The notes beneath the pieces are model-generated. The model was not told the DNA's origin, made no database searches, and was given only the letters and a program-made list of their open reading frames with translations. Shown here piece after piece: positions 7,249-14,780 of a DNA stretch of 64,000 nt. The translations under genes and the position numbers were made by a program. Source of the DNA: Methylocystis sp. (lineage in GTDB: Bacteria > Pseudomonadota > Alphaproteobacteria > Rhizobiales > Beijerinckiaceae); assembly GCA_016178015.1 (NCBI GenBank), contig JACOUB010000036.1, positions 102,472 through 166,471 of the forward strand. The letters run 5' to 3'. Position 1 is the first letter of the stretch. Each line of letters begins with the position of its first letter.

Positions 7249-7770
7249 TCAGCGAACCGGCGCGGAGACGAATCCGAAGGCGACGCGCGCCAGCTTGTCG
7301 TTGCCGAAACGCTCCTCGGCCTTGCGAACCGGCAAGCCGCCGAGGCGCCGGTAGAAAGAGAGCGCCTTCTCGTTATCCGCGAGCGCCCACACGATGGTGG
7401 AGAGGTAGCCGTGTTCCGCGAGTTCGTTGCGCGCGGCGTTGAAAAGGCGACGGCCGAACCCCAGACCGTGGCATTCGGGCAGGAGATAGATTTCGAAAAT
7501 TTCGCCCGAATAGGGCATCGAAGGAACACGGTTGCGGCCGTAAGTCGCATAGCCCACGATCGCGTGGTCAAATTCGACGACGAGCAGGCCGCTGCCGCGC
7601 ATGATCGCCGACTCCCACCACCGCGGACCGCGCCGCGCAATCATGCGCTCGAGCTCCGCCCCCGGCATGATGCCGCGATACGCATAACGCCACGAGATGT
7701 CATGCACGCGGGTGATCGCCTCGGCGTCGCCGGGCACGGCGTGGCGAATGGAGAAAGCGGTCTCGACCAT
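7249..7770 (-). CDS. GNAT-family N-acetyltransferase
   Basis: The 173-residue protein is a single GNAT domain. It starts with a typical FSIRHAVPGDAEAITRVHD motif. The acetyl-CoA-binding motif A is EIFEIYLLPECHGLGFGRRL (Q/R-x-x-G-x-G/A pattern as CHGLGFGRRLF), and motif B includes WALADNEKALSFYRRLGG. The substrate cannot be inferred; the family acetylates amines of small molecules or protein N-termini. It is convergent with the Crp/Fnr gene with only 17 bp between stops. No strong ribosome site is seen before the ATG. Confidence 0.85.
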   Translation of the reverse strand: MVETAFSIRHAVPGDAEAITRVHDISWRYAYRGIMPGAELERMIARRGPRWWESAIMRGSGLLVVEFDHAIVGYATYGRNRVPSMPYSGEIFEIYLLPECHGLGFGRRLFNAARNELAEHGYLSTIVWALADNEKALSFYRRLGGLPVRKAEERFGNDKLARVAFGFVSAPVR

Positions 7771-7933
7771 GCGACGATGTTAGGTCGCAAGGCCATGGTT
7801 CCGCAAGACCTAGCTGCGGTCAAAGCGCACAAAAATAAAAAAATGGCTGGCAGGCGCGTTCCGGCGTGTACAGCTTGCGCCGGCAGTTAGCCGGCGGCCG
7901 TTTCACAAAACAACGTTACGGAAAGCGTAAGCG

Positions 7934-8806
7934 TCAGGCGAGCAAGCCGGTCGCAACGCCGGCAAGCAGCAACACGCCGATAAACGCTCGATAAATGACG
8001 AACGGCCAGGCGGAAAATCGCTCGAGGATGCGCATGAGGCTCCAGATCGCGACGAACGCGGAAATCGACGCGACCACGAGGCCGACGGCGAGAATCGACC
8101 AGCCATGGCCGTCGAGATGCGCCTTGAACAGCTTATACAGTTCGTAGAAACCGGCGCCGGCGATCGCCGGCAAGCCGAGCAGGAAGGAAAATTGCGCCGC
8201 CTGCTCGCGTTTGAGATCGAGGAAAAGAGCGGCGGTCAAGGTCGACCCCGACCGCGAAACGCCGGGGATCAGCGCCCCGACCTGCGCCAGCCCGACGATC
8301 ATCGCGTCCTTCAGGCTCACATGCTCAAGGGTGCGCGTGTGATTGCAGTAGAGTTCCGCGATCGCCAGCAGCGCCGCCATGACGATGCAGGATATGCCGA
8401 TGACCGGGAGGGTGCGGAGCGGCGAGCCGCAGGCGTTCAAGACGCCCGAAAGCGCCATGCCGGCAAGCGCAATCGGGATTGTGGCGAAAACGATCCACGT
8501 CGCGAAGCGAAATGTCCAGTCCTCGAAGTCGCGCCGGACGACCGCGCGAATGGAGCCCGTGGCGAGCGCGCGTACGTCGACCCAGAAATAGCTCACCACG
8601 GCGGCGAGCGCCGCGAGCTGCATCGCGGCGGAAAAGGCCGAACCCGGATCCTTCCAGCCGAGCAGCGCCGGAACGATGCGCATGTGCGCGGTGGACGAGA
8701 TCGGCAGAAGCTCGGTAATGCCCTGCACCACGCCCAGCACGGCGACCTTTGCGTAGCCGAGATCGATGAAACCGGTGTCGAGACCAAGAGTGCAAGCCGT
8801 CGCCAT
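7934..8806 (-). CDS. uppP: Undecaprenyl-diphosphatase UppP (BacA family)
   Basis: This 290-residue integral membrane enzyme dephosphorylates undecaprenyl diphosphate to recycle the lipid carrier of peptidoglycan and other envelope polymers. Both family signatures are present: an N-terminal QGITELLPISSTAHMRI motif and a central PGVSRSGSTLTAALFL motif, which together form the active site at the periplasmic face. About seven to eight hydrophobic segments are visible, as usual for BacA. An AAAGGG site precedes the ATG. The upstream intergenic space holds an inverted pair of palindromic repeats. Confidence 0.95.
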   Translation of the reverse strand: MATACTLGLDTGFIDLGYAKVAVLGVVQGITELLPISSTAHMRIVPALLGWKDPGSAFSAAMQLAALAAVVSYFWVDVRALATGSIRAVVRRDFEDWTFRFATWIVFATIPIALAGMALSGVLNACGSPLRTLPVIGISCIVMAALLAIAELYCNHTRTLEHVSLKDAMIVGLAQVGALIPGVSRSGSTLTAALFLDLKREQAAQFSFLLGLPAIAGAGFYELYKLFKAHLDGHGWSILAVGLVVASISAFVAIWSLMRILERFSAWPFVIYRAFIGVLLLAGVATGLLA

Positions 8807-8838
8807 GAGTCTTTACCCTTTTCGCGCTTCCCGTGCAC

Positions 8839-8982
8839 CGTCATGGCCGGGCTTGTCCCGGCCATCCACGCCGGGACGATCCAGCGAATTTTCATGAGGA
8901 TACATGAACGGAGCTTCTAATTTTTTTAAGCCTTGTCGCCGCTTCTCGGCGTGGATGCCCGGCACAAGGCCGGGCATGACGA
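8839..8982. repeat. Paired palindromic repeats (family 1), element 1
   Basis: Two palindromic units face each other: GTCATGGCCGGGCTTGTCCC followed by GGCCATCCACGCC (8839-8875), and GGCGTGGATGCCCGGCACAA followed by GGCCGGGCATGACG (8948-8982). Each unit can fold as a GGCCGGG/CCCGGCC hairpin, and the two are inverted copies. The same pair recurs at 15958, 43908, 53650 and 55277. Confidence 0.9.
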
Positions 8983-9000
8983 TCCTGATTGGTTCGCGCA

Positions 9001-10989
9001 TTACGAGGCGCGCTCGACGCTTCTTTCGATGATGTGCGCCAAATCGGTCATGATGGCGTTGAGATCGTAGTTCTTGGGCGTATAGACCGCCGCCACGCCT
9101 TCGTCGCGCAGGCGTTTCTCGTCCGCCGGCGGGATGATGCCGCCGACGACCAGCGGCACCTTGTCCAAGCCGCGATCCTTCATCAGTCTGATGACCTCAT
9201 GCGCGAGCGTCACATGCGAGCCCGACAGGATCGACAGGCCGACGCAATGCACGCCCTCTTGCCTGGCGGCGTCGACGATTTCGGCCGGCGTCGAGCGGAT
9301 GCCGGCATAGATGACGTCGAAGCCGGCGTCTCTGGCGCGCACGGCGATCTGTTCGGCGCCGTTGGAATGCCCGTCGAGTCCGGGCTTGCCGATCAGGAAC
9401 TTGGCCCGTTTGCCGATCTTGGTCGAGACCCGCTGGACCTCGGTGCGCACATCGTCGATGGCGCCGCCGACCTGACGCGCCGCCTTGGCCACGCCGGTCG
9501 GCGCGCGGTATTCGCCGAACACGCCGCGCAGCACGTCGCCCCATTCGCCGGTCGTGACGCCGGCCTTGGCGGCGGCGATGGATGGCGCCATCAGATTGCG
9601 GCCCTCCTTGGCGGCGCGCGCCAGTTCGCAGATCGCGGCGGCTGCCGCCTTGGCGTCGCGCTGGTCGCGCCAGGCTTGCAGACCCTTAATCTGTTCGGCT
9701 TCGACATGTTCGGGCGCCACCATGATCATGTTGTCGCCCGACATGAGCGGCGAAGGCTCGCCATTGACGAACTGATTGACGCCGACAACGATCCGCTCGC
9801 CCCGCTCGATCGCCTCGAGGCGCGCCGTGTTGGCCTCGACCAGCTGGGATTTCAGATAACCGCTCTCGACCGCCGCCGCCGCGCCGCCCATCTTGTCGAT
9901 CGCCGCCAGCTCGGCGAGAGCCTCCGCCTTCAATTGTTCGACCTTGCGCTGGACCTCCTTGGAGCCGTCGAAAATATCGGCGTATTCCAAGAGGTCGGTC
10001 TCATAGGCCATGATCTGCTGCATGCGCAGCGACCATTGCTGATCAATGGGGCGCGGCAGCCCCAAGGCCTCGTTCCAGGCCGGCAATTGCACGGCTCGCG
10101 CCCGCGCGCCCTTGGAGAGCACCACAGCCAGCATCTCGATGAGAATGCGCGCGACGTTGTTTTCCGGCTGCTGCTCGGTGAGGCCGAGCGAATTCACCTG
10201 CACGCCGTAACGGAAGCGGCGCAGCTTCGCGTCCGTCACGCCATAGCGTTTCAGAACGATCTCGTCCCAGAGCTCGGTGAACGCGCGCATCTTGCACAGT
10301 TCGGTGACGAAGCGCATGCCGGCGTTGACGAAGAACGAGATGCGCCCGACAACTTGCGCAAACCCTGCTTCCGAGACCTCGCCGCAAGCGCGCACATTGT
10401 CGAGAACGGCGACGGCCGTGGCCAGCGCATAGGCGAGTTCCTGCACCGGCGTCGCGCCCGCCTCTTGCAGATGATAGGAGCAGACGTTGATCGGGTTCCA
10501 CTTGGGCGTCTCGTGCACCGCAAAGAGAATGAGGTCCTTGGTGAGCCGCAGCGACGCCGTCGGCGGGAACACATAAGTGCCGCGCGCAAGATATTCCTTG
10601 ATGATGTCGTTTTGGGTGGTGCCCTCGAGTTTTTCGCGCGGGACGCCCTGCTCCTCGGCGGTTGCTATGTAGAGCGACATCAGCCACGCCGCCGTGGCGT
10701 TGATGGTCATCGAGGTGTTCATGTTGTCGAGCGGAATGCCGTCGAACAGGGTGCGCATGTCGCCGAGATGCGCGACCGCCACGCCAACCTTGCCGACCTC
10801 GCCGCGCGCCAGCGGATGATCGCTGTCGTAGCCGGTTTGGGTCGGCAGATCGAAGGCGATGGAGAGGCCGGTCTGGCCTTTGGCGAGATTGGCGCGGTAG
10901 AGCTTGTTCGATTCGCGCGCCGTCGAATGGCCGGCATAGGTGCGAAAAATCCATGGCTTATCGCGACGGGGCGTCGGCGTGTCGTTCAT
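9001..10989 (-). CDS. ecm: Ethylmalonyl-CoA mutase (MeaA/Ecm)
   Basis: The 662-residue protein is a B12-dependent acyl-CoA mutase. The large substrate-binding barrel comes first (about 10-400, with the PWIFRTYAGHSTARESN start and GLSIAFDLPTQTGYDSDHP). The cobalamin-binding domain is C-terminal, with the GLDGHSNG (D-x-H-x-x-G) base-on motif at residues 537-544 and a GGIIPP glycine loop. Single-chain architecture and length match MeaA/Ecm rather than the two-subunit or longer methylmalonyl-CoA mutases. It converts (2R)-ethylmalonyl-CoA to methylsuccinyl-CoA in the ethylmalonyl-CoA pathway of acetyl-CoA assimilation. The ccr gene, which makes its substrate precursor, lies 2.3 kb upstream on the opposite strand. 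A GGAGG site precedes the ATG. Confidence 0.93.
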   Translation of the reverse strand: MNDTPTPRRDKPWIFRTYAGHSTARESNKLYRANLAKGQTGLSIAFDLPTQTGYDSDHPLARGEVGKVGVAVAHLGDMRTLFDGIPLDNMNTSMTINATAAWLMSLYIATAEEQGVPREKLEGTTQNDIIKEYLARGTYVFPPTASLRLTKDLILFAVHETPKWNPINVCSYHLQEAGATPVQELAYALATAVAVLDNVRACGEVSEAGFAQVVGRISFFVNAGMRFVTELCKMRAFTELWDEIVLKRYGVTDAKLRRFRYGVQVNSLGLTEQQPENNVARILIEMLAVVLSKGARARAVQLPAWNEALGLPRPIDQQWSLRMQQIMAYETDLLEYADIFDGSKEVQRKVEQLKAEALAELAAIDKMGGAAAAVESGYLKSQLVEANTARLEAIERGERIVVGVNQFVNGEPSPLMSGDNMIMVAPEHVEAEQIKGLQAWRDQRDAKAAAAAICELARAAKEGRNLMAPSIAAAKAGVTTGEWGDVLRGVFGEYRAPTGVAKAARQVGGAIDDVRTEVQRVSTKIGKRAKFLIGKPGLDGHSNGAEQIAVRARDAGFDVIYAGIRSTPAEIVDAARQEGVHCVGLSILSGSHVTLAHEVIRLMKDRGLDKVPLVVGGIIPPADEKRLRDEGVAAVYTPKNYDLNAIMTDLAHIIERSVERAS

Positions 10990-11075
10990 CGGGCGAACCT
11001 CCGAGGCTGCGATAGCATAGGAGGCGGGCCGGGAGGAAGGCGGGGGCAGCCCCCGGGGCGATGGGGGTGAAGGGC

Positions 11076-11200
11076 TTCCTCACCCTGAGGAGCCGGCGAA
11101 GCCGGCGTCTCGAAGGGCGAGGAAGCCCTTTGTAGAACCTTTCCCTTTCCCTCGTGCTTCGAGACGCGCCCTGCGGGCGCTCCTCAACATGAGGGCGAGG
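11076..11200. repeat. Inverted intergenic repeat (CTCACCCTGAGGAGC type)
   Basis: The sequence CTTCCTCACCCTGAGGAGCC-GGCGAAGCCGGCGTCTCGAAGGG is followed about 40 bp later by an inverted related unit (GTGCTTCGAGACGCGCCCTG-CGGGCGCTCCTCAACATGAGGG). Repeats of this CCCTGAGGAGC...TCTCGAAGG type are common in hyphomicrobialean intergenic DNA. It lies between the divergent ecm and coiled-coil genes. Confidence 0.8.
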
Positions 11201-11319
11201 GGTTGCAATCCTTCACCCGATTGCCCTATCCGCTCGTCCGCTGCCGATGGGTCACGAAAGCCGCCCGATCTTGAAGAAAATCCTTGACCTTGATGCCGAT
11301 GTTTCAAAGGATGCTTGCC

Positions 11320-11676
11320 ATGACCGGGACCGATCCTGTTCTCGCCGCCATAGCCGATCTCAAATCGCACGTCTCGTCGGAGATAGCCCGGCTGGACGGC
11401 AAGGTCGATCGACTCGACGCCAGAGTAGGCCAACTCGACGCCACGGTGGGCCGACTCGACGCCAGGATAGGCCAACTCGAGGCGAGGGTTGGCCAGCTCG
11501 ATGTGAGGGTCGGCCAGGTCCAGGACGGGATGGCTGGGCTCAAAGAGAGATTCGACAGGCAACCCGACATGCGCTTGCTCGGGCATCAGATGCAGGCTTT
11601 GATCGACCGCGTTTCATCGCTAGAGGAAAAGAATGTTCGCGCGCTGGCGGCGATCAACGATTTCGCGCGCGCGTGA
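11320..11676 (+). CDS. Small coiled-coil protein, probably frameshifted at its 3' end
   Basis: The 118-residue frame is almost wholly heptad-repeat coiled coil, with tandem units of the LDARVGQLDATVGRLDARIG type between about residues 25 and 75, then HQMQALIDRVSSLEEKNVRALAAINDFARA. It stops at 11676 inside a CG dinucleotide run. In another frame the next bases read VSPGEVEALHGELKEMRELQ and RHDVRLRRIEDELHLTR up to the stop at 11789, another helical segment with the same character. The full gene was therefore probably 11320-11789 with a 1- or 2-bp slip. The ATG at 11320 has an AAAGGA site. Function is unknown; no signal peptide or membrane segment is present. Confidence 0.6.
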   Translation: MTGTDPVLAAIADLKSHVSSEIARLDGKVDRLDARVGQLDATVGRLDARIGQLEARVGQLDVRVGQVQDGMAGLKERFDRQPDMRLLGHQMQALIDRVSSLEEKNVRALAAINDFARA

Positions 11677-11839
11677 GCCCCGGCGAAGTTGAGGCGCTGC
11701 ACGGCGAACTGAAAGAAATGCGGGAATTGCAATTCCGTCACGATGTCCGCCTTCGCCGCATCGAGGACGAATTGCATCTGACGCGGTAAAATTCTCGATG
11801 CTTGTCCGGCGAAAGCCGAAAACCGATAGCGCGCAACGG

Positions 11840-11857
11840 GTATCATGTCCCCGTAAT
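11840..11857 (-). repeat. 18-bp terminal inverted repeat, left copy
   Basis: The 18 bases here are the exact reverse complement of 12298-12315 (ATTACGGGGACATGATAC). The two copies flank the DUF6157 gene on both sides within 25 bp of its ends. The GGGGACA core resembles sequences I have seen near REP-associated Y1 transposases in other bacteria. Confidence 0.85.
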
Positions 11858-11862
11858 CACGC

Positions 11863-12273
11863 TTACTTGCGACTCGACCGCATGGCCTTGAGATGCTTGG
11901 AAGCTTGCTTCGCAAGCTTCTTGTACTCGCTCGAGTCCACTGCGTAGAGCGCGACCTTCCCCTCTTTGTCGAAGTGGAAGCCCCAGCCGTAGGTCCTTGC
12001 GAGCGGCGACGTTCGCAGGCATGGCTGATCCTTGGCGAAGAACTCCTGCCGCATTGCAGCTCCGCGCTTCTTGAGTTCTGCCGCTGGAACTGCCTTGTGA
12101 CGCACGAACGTGCCGAAGAGGACGTCCTCCTGCGTATATTTGTACGGATGGTCCTTGAGCATCTCGTACTGGATGTTTGCCACCGTCTTCTTGTCGGTCT
12201 TCGCCTGTGGGACGATGCCGGTAGTGGCCGAGCAGTCTTCGGCGACGGTGATGAATGTATCGAGGTAATTCAT
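11863..12273 (-). CDS. DUF6157 family protein
   Basis: The 136-residue product begins MNYLDTFITVAEDCSATTGI and contains TVANIQYEMLKDHPYKYTQE, then DVLF, and later LRTSPLARTYGWGFHFDKEG, a pattern I associate with DUF6157. No membrane segment or signal peptide is seen. The function of the family is not known to me. The gene is enclosed by a perfect 18-bp inverted repeat (11840-11857 and 12298-12315), so it looks like a small mobile or captured cassette. No transposase is present between the repeats. Confidence 0.75.
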   Translation of the reverse strand: MNYLDTFITVAEDCSATTGIVPQAKTDKKTVANIQYEMLKDHPYKYTQEDVLFGTFVRHKAVPAAELKKRGAAMRQEFFAKDQPCLRTSPLARTYGWGFHFDKEGKVALYAVDSSEYKKLAKQASKHLKAMRSSRK

Positions 12274-12297
12274 GTGCGTCGCTCGCCTCGATTACGG

Positions 12298-12315
12298 ATT
12301 ACGGGGACATGATAC
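12298..12315 (+). repeat. 18-bp terminal inverted repeat, right copy
   Basis: ATTACGGGGACATGATAC on the plus strand is the exact inverted partner of 11840-11857. It lies 24 bp upstream of the DUF6157 start codon and could also affect its expression. Confidence 0.85.
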
Positions 12316-12467
12316 GCATTGCATGATTTGCGAAAGACGGGATTTGATCCGACGGACATCGCTCGCTTAGAAACCGCATCTTGCCATTCATCTCATGGCG
12401 GCGAGCGTGGCGAGCGGGCCGAGCTTGTCGAGGACGCGAGCTTTGCTCGCGCCGCCGAAGGCGGTGC

Positions 12468-12878
12468 TCACCCCAATGCCTCGACGCCGGCCGCCTCCGC
12501 CGCCCGCGCGAGCGCCGCGTCGAGCGTCGCCAGCGGCAGGCGGCGGCGTTGCGCCAGTTCGAGGTAGGCGGCGTCGTAGACGGTGAGGCCGTAAAGGTCG
12601 GCGAGGCGGATCGTAGCAGACCACGATAGCCTCTCGCACTCTTCGTCCATCTCGATGCACGTCTCATTCAGACTGGCGAAAACCTCACGACGATAAACCG
12701 GCGTTATGCGCCGACGGCGTTGCGCGACCAAGAGGCCGTTGGCGATCTCGAACCGCCACAGGCTCGGGACAACGGCCCCTTCCTGAACGACTTTTTCGAA
12801 AATCGCGACGACTGCCGGGGTGCGTTCGTCTTCAAAGCAATAGGCGAGCGTCGCCGAGCTATCGAGCACCACGCTCAT
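12468..12878 (-). CDS. vapC: VapC-type PIN-domain toxin
   Basis: The 136-residue protein has the PIN-domain acidic residues in order: Asp in VVLDSSATLAYCFEDE, Glu in SLWRFEIANGLL, Asp in YGLTVYDAAYLELAQ, and Asp in LPLATLDAALARAA. VapC proteins are Mg-dependent ribonucleases that cleave tRNA or rRNA. The start at 12878 overlaps the antitoxin stop by 4 bp (ATGA). The YDAAYLELA motif and length are typical, and the gene looks intact and functional. Confidence 0.9.
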   Translation of the reverse strand: MSVVLDSSATLAYCFEDERTPAVVAIFEKVVQEGAVVPSLWRFEIANGLLVAQRRRRITPVYRREVFASLNETCIEMDEECERLSWSATIRLADLYGLTVYDAAYLELAQRRRLPLATLDAALARAAEAAGVEALG

Positions 12879-13114
12879 TCGCGTCCTTCTTCGATCAAAT
12901 CCTTGATCTTGAGGCCGCCGAGCGTCACGCCCTTGCTCATTTCCTTGATCCGCTCGACCGCCGCGCGCGCCTTCTCGACATCGCGCTCGGTCCGCAGGGG
13001 CGCGAGCCGCGCCACCGGCTTGCCGCGCCGAGTGATAATGACCTCCTCGCCCTTCTCGACGCGATCGAGCAGGCTTCCCAATGTGTTCTTGGCTTCGAAT
13101 GCGCCGATTTGCAT
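12875..13114 (-). CDS. Phd/YefM-type antitoxin of the VapC pair
   Basis: The 79-residue antitoxin starts MQIGAFEAKNTLGSLLDRVE and continues with KGEEVIITRRGKPVARLAP, the classic Phd/YefM DNA-binding and dimerisation part. A C-terminal tail follows with KEMSKGVTLGGLKIKDLIEE that would contact the PIN toxin. The ATG at 13114 is preferred over 13132 because a GGAG ribosome site lies 8 bp before it and the family N-terminus starts there. It is co-transcribed and translationally coupled with vapC. Confidence 0.88.
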   Translation of the reverse strand: MQIGAFEAKNTLGSLLDRVEKGEEVIITRRGKPVARLAPLRTERDVEKARAAVERIKEMSKGVTLGGLKIKDLIEEGRE

Positions 13115-13132
13115 GGTCGAGTCTCCAACCAT

Positions 13133-13150
13133 CTAGCTTAACTAGCTTAC
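13133..13150. promoter_or_regulatory. Tandem CTAGCTTA repeat before the VapBC pair
   Basis: Two 9-bp units, CTAGCTTAA and CTAGCTTAC, lie in tandem 19 bp upstream of the antitoxin start and include overlapping AGCTAG/CTAGCT symmetry. The position fits an autoregulatory operator of the toxin-antitoxin operon. Confidence 0.45.
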
Positions 13151-13308
13151 TGAGACGCCGCGCCCATTGCAAGCGCGGGCGCGGCGCGGCTGCGGCGCGG
13201 CGCTGGGGACCTCCAACATCGCTCTGTTCAGGGTACAGCCGTCCGTATATGAAGGACCGCCTTTAAACTGACGCCGGCGCGACGCGGCGGCCCCCAGGAG
13301 ACGCGACG

Positions 13309-14568
13309 TTGACCGACAAAAAAGACCTATACGAACTGGGCGAGATTCCGCCGCTCGGCCATGTGCCGGCGAACATGTACGCCTGGGTCATCCGCAAGGA
13401 GAGGCATGGGCCCCCTGAACAGTCGATGCAGATCGAGGTGGTTCCGACCTGGGAGCTCGACAGCCACGACGCCCTCATCTTGGTGATGGCCGCCGGCGTC
13501 AATTACAACGGCGTCTGGGCGGCGCTCGGGCAGCCGATTTCCGTGCTCGACGCCCACAAGCACCCGTTCCACATCGCCGGCTCCGACGCCGCCGGCGTCG
13601 TCTGGGCGGTCGGCTCCAAGGTCAAGCGCTGGAAAGTCGGCGACCAGGTCGTCGTCCACTGCAACCAGGACGACGGGGACGACGAAGAGTGCAATGGCGG
13701 CGATCCTATGTTCTCCGCGTCACAGCGTATCTGGGGCTATGAGACGCCGGACGGCTCGTTCGCCCAGTTCTGCCGCGTCCAGGACCGCCAGCTGATGGAG
13801 CGTCCCAAGCACCTCACCTGGGAGGCGGCGGCCTGCTACACTTTGACGCTCGCCACCGCTTACCGCATGCTGTTCGGCCACGAACCGCATCGCTTGAAAC
13901 CCGGCGACAATGTGCTGGTGTGGGGCGCGTCGGGGGGCTTGGGCGTGTTCGGCGTGCAGCTGTGCGCGGCGGCGGGCGCCAACGCCATCGGCATCATCTC
14001 CGACGAAGCCAGGCGCGACTACGTCCTCTCGCTCGGCGCCAAGGGCGTCATCAACCGCAAGGAGTTCAAGTGTTGGGGGCAATTGCCGACCGTCAACACG
14101 CCGGAGTTCAACGAGTGGACGAAGGAGGCGCGCAAGTTCGGCAAGGCGATTTGGGATATAACGGCTAAGAAGGACGTGGATGTCGTCTTCGAGCACCCGG
14201 GCGAACAGACCTTTCCGGTCTCCTGCCTGGTCGTCAAACGCGGCGGCATGGTGGTGTTCTGCGCCGGCACCACTGGCTTCAACCTCACCTTCGACGCGCG
14301 TTACGTGTGGATGCGGCAAAAGCGCATCCAAGGTTCGCATTTCGCCCACCTCAAGCAAGCGGCGGCGGCCAACCGGTTCGTGATCGACCGGCGCGTCGAT
14401 CCTTGCATGTCGGAAGTCTTTCCCTGGGCGAAAATCCCGGTGGCGCACACCAAGATGTGGAAGAATTTGCACGCCCCCGGCAACATGGCGGTGCTCGTCA
14501 ATGCGCCGACGACCGGCCTGCGCAGTTTCGAGGACGTGGTGGAGGCGACGGCAAGCAAGCGAGGGTGA
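13309..14568 (+). CDS. ccr: Crotonyl-CoA carboxylase/reductase
   Basis: This 419-residue MDR-superfamily enzyme reductively carboxylates crotonyl-CoA to (2S)-ethylmalonyl-CoA with NADPH and CO2, the signature step of the ethylmalonyl-CoA pathway. Characteristic segments are LGEIPPLGHVPANMYAWVIR, the GVNYNGVWAALGQP motif, HCNQDDGDDEECNGGDPMFS, the Rossmann loop WGASGGLGVFG and the C-terminal HAPGNMAVLVNAP. The start is TTG, placed 8 bp after an AGGAG site; the family N-terminus fits. It should act with the ecm gene at 9001-10989, from which it is separated by a toxin-antitoxin pair and a DUF6157 cassette. Confidence 0.95.
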   Translation: MTDKKDLYELGEIPPLGHVPANMYAWVIRKERHGPPEQSMQIEVVPTWELDSHDALILVMAAGVNYNGVWAALGQPISVLDAHKHPFHIAGSDAAGVVWAVGSKVKRWKVGDQVVVHCNQDDGDDEECNGGDPMFSASQRIWGYETPDGSFAQFCRVQDRQLMERPKHLTWEAAACYTLTLATAYRMLFGHEPHRLKPGDNVLVWGASGGLGVFGVQLCAAAGANAIGIISDEARRDYVLSLGAKGVINRKEFKCWGQLPTVNTPEFNEWTKEARKFGKAIWDITAKKDVDVVFEHPGEQTFPVSCLVVKRGGMVVFCAGTTGFNLTFDARYVWMRQKRIQGSHFAHLKQAAAANRFVIDRRVDPCMSEVFPWAKIPVAHTKMWKNLHAPGNMAVLVNAPTTGLRSFEDVVEATASKRG

Positions 14569-14780
14569 CAGGGCGGCGATAACCTATTGCAAGTGAGCCA
14601 TAAAGCTGGGTCAAGGCGCGTTGTGGATTCTGGCGGCAAGAGGCGCTCGGGGAACTCCAGGGGGGTCTTTCGCGTTAAGCCGAGGTTTCCGCTTTCTTGT
14701 CGACCGAACGATCGGGCGCGATGGCGATGCGCCCGGCGCAGCGGGACAATTAAGGGAAGATTGGCGCGGAGGATGAGCTC

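Noticed and set aside
8989..11070. Long plus-strand open frame of 693 codons opposite ecm
   Set aside because: It is the antisense shadow of the ethylmalonyl-CoA mutase gene; composition is Arg/His/Ala-rich and motif-free.
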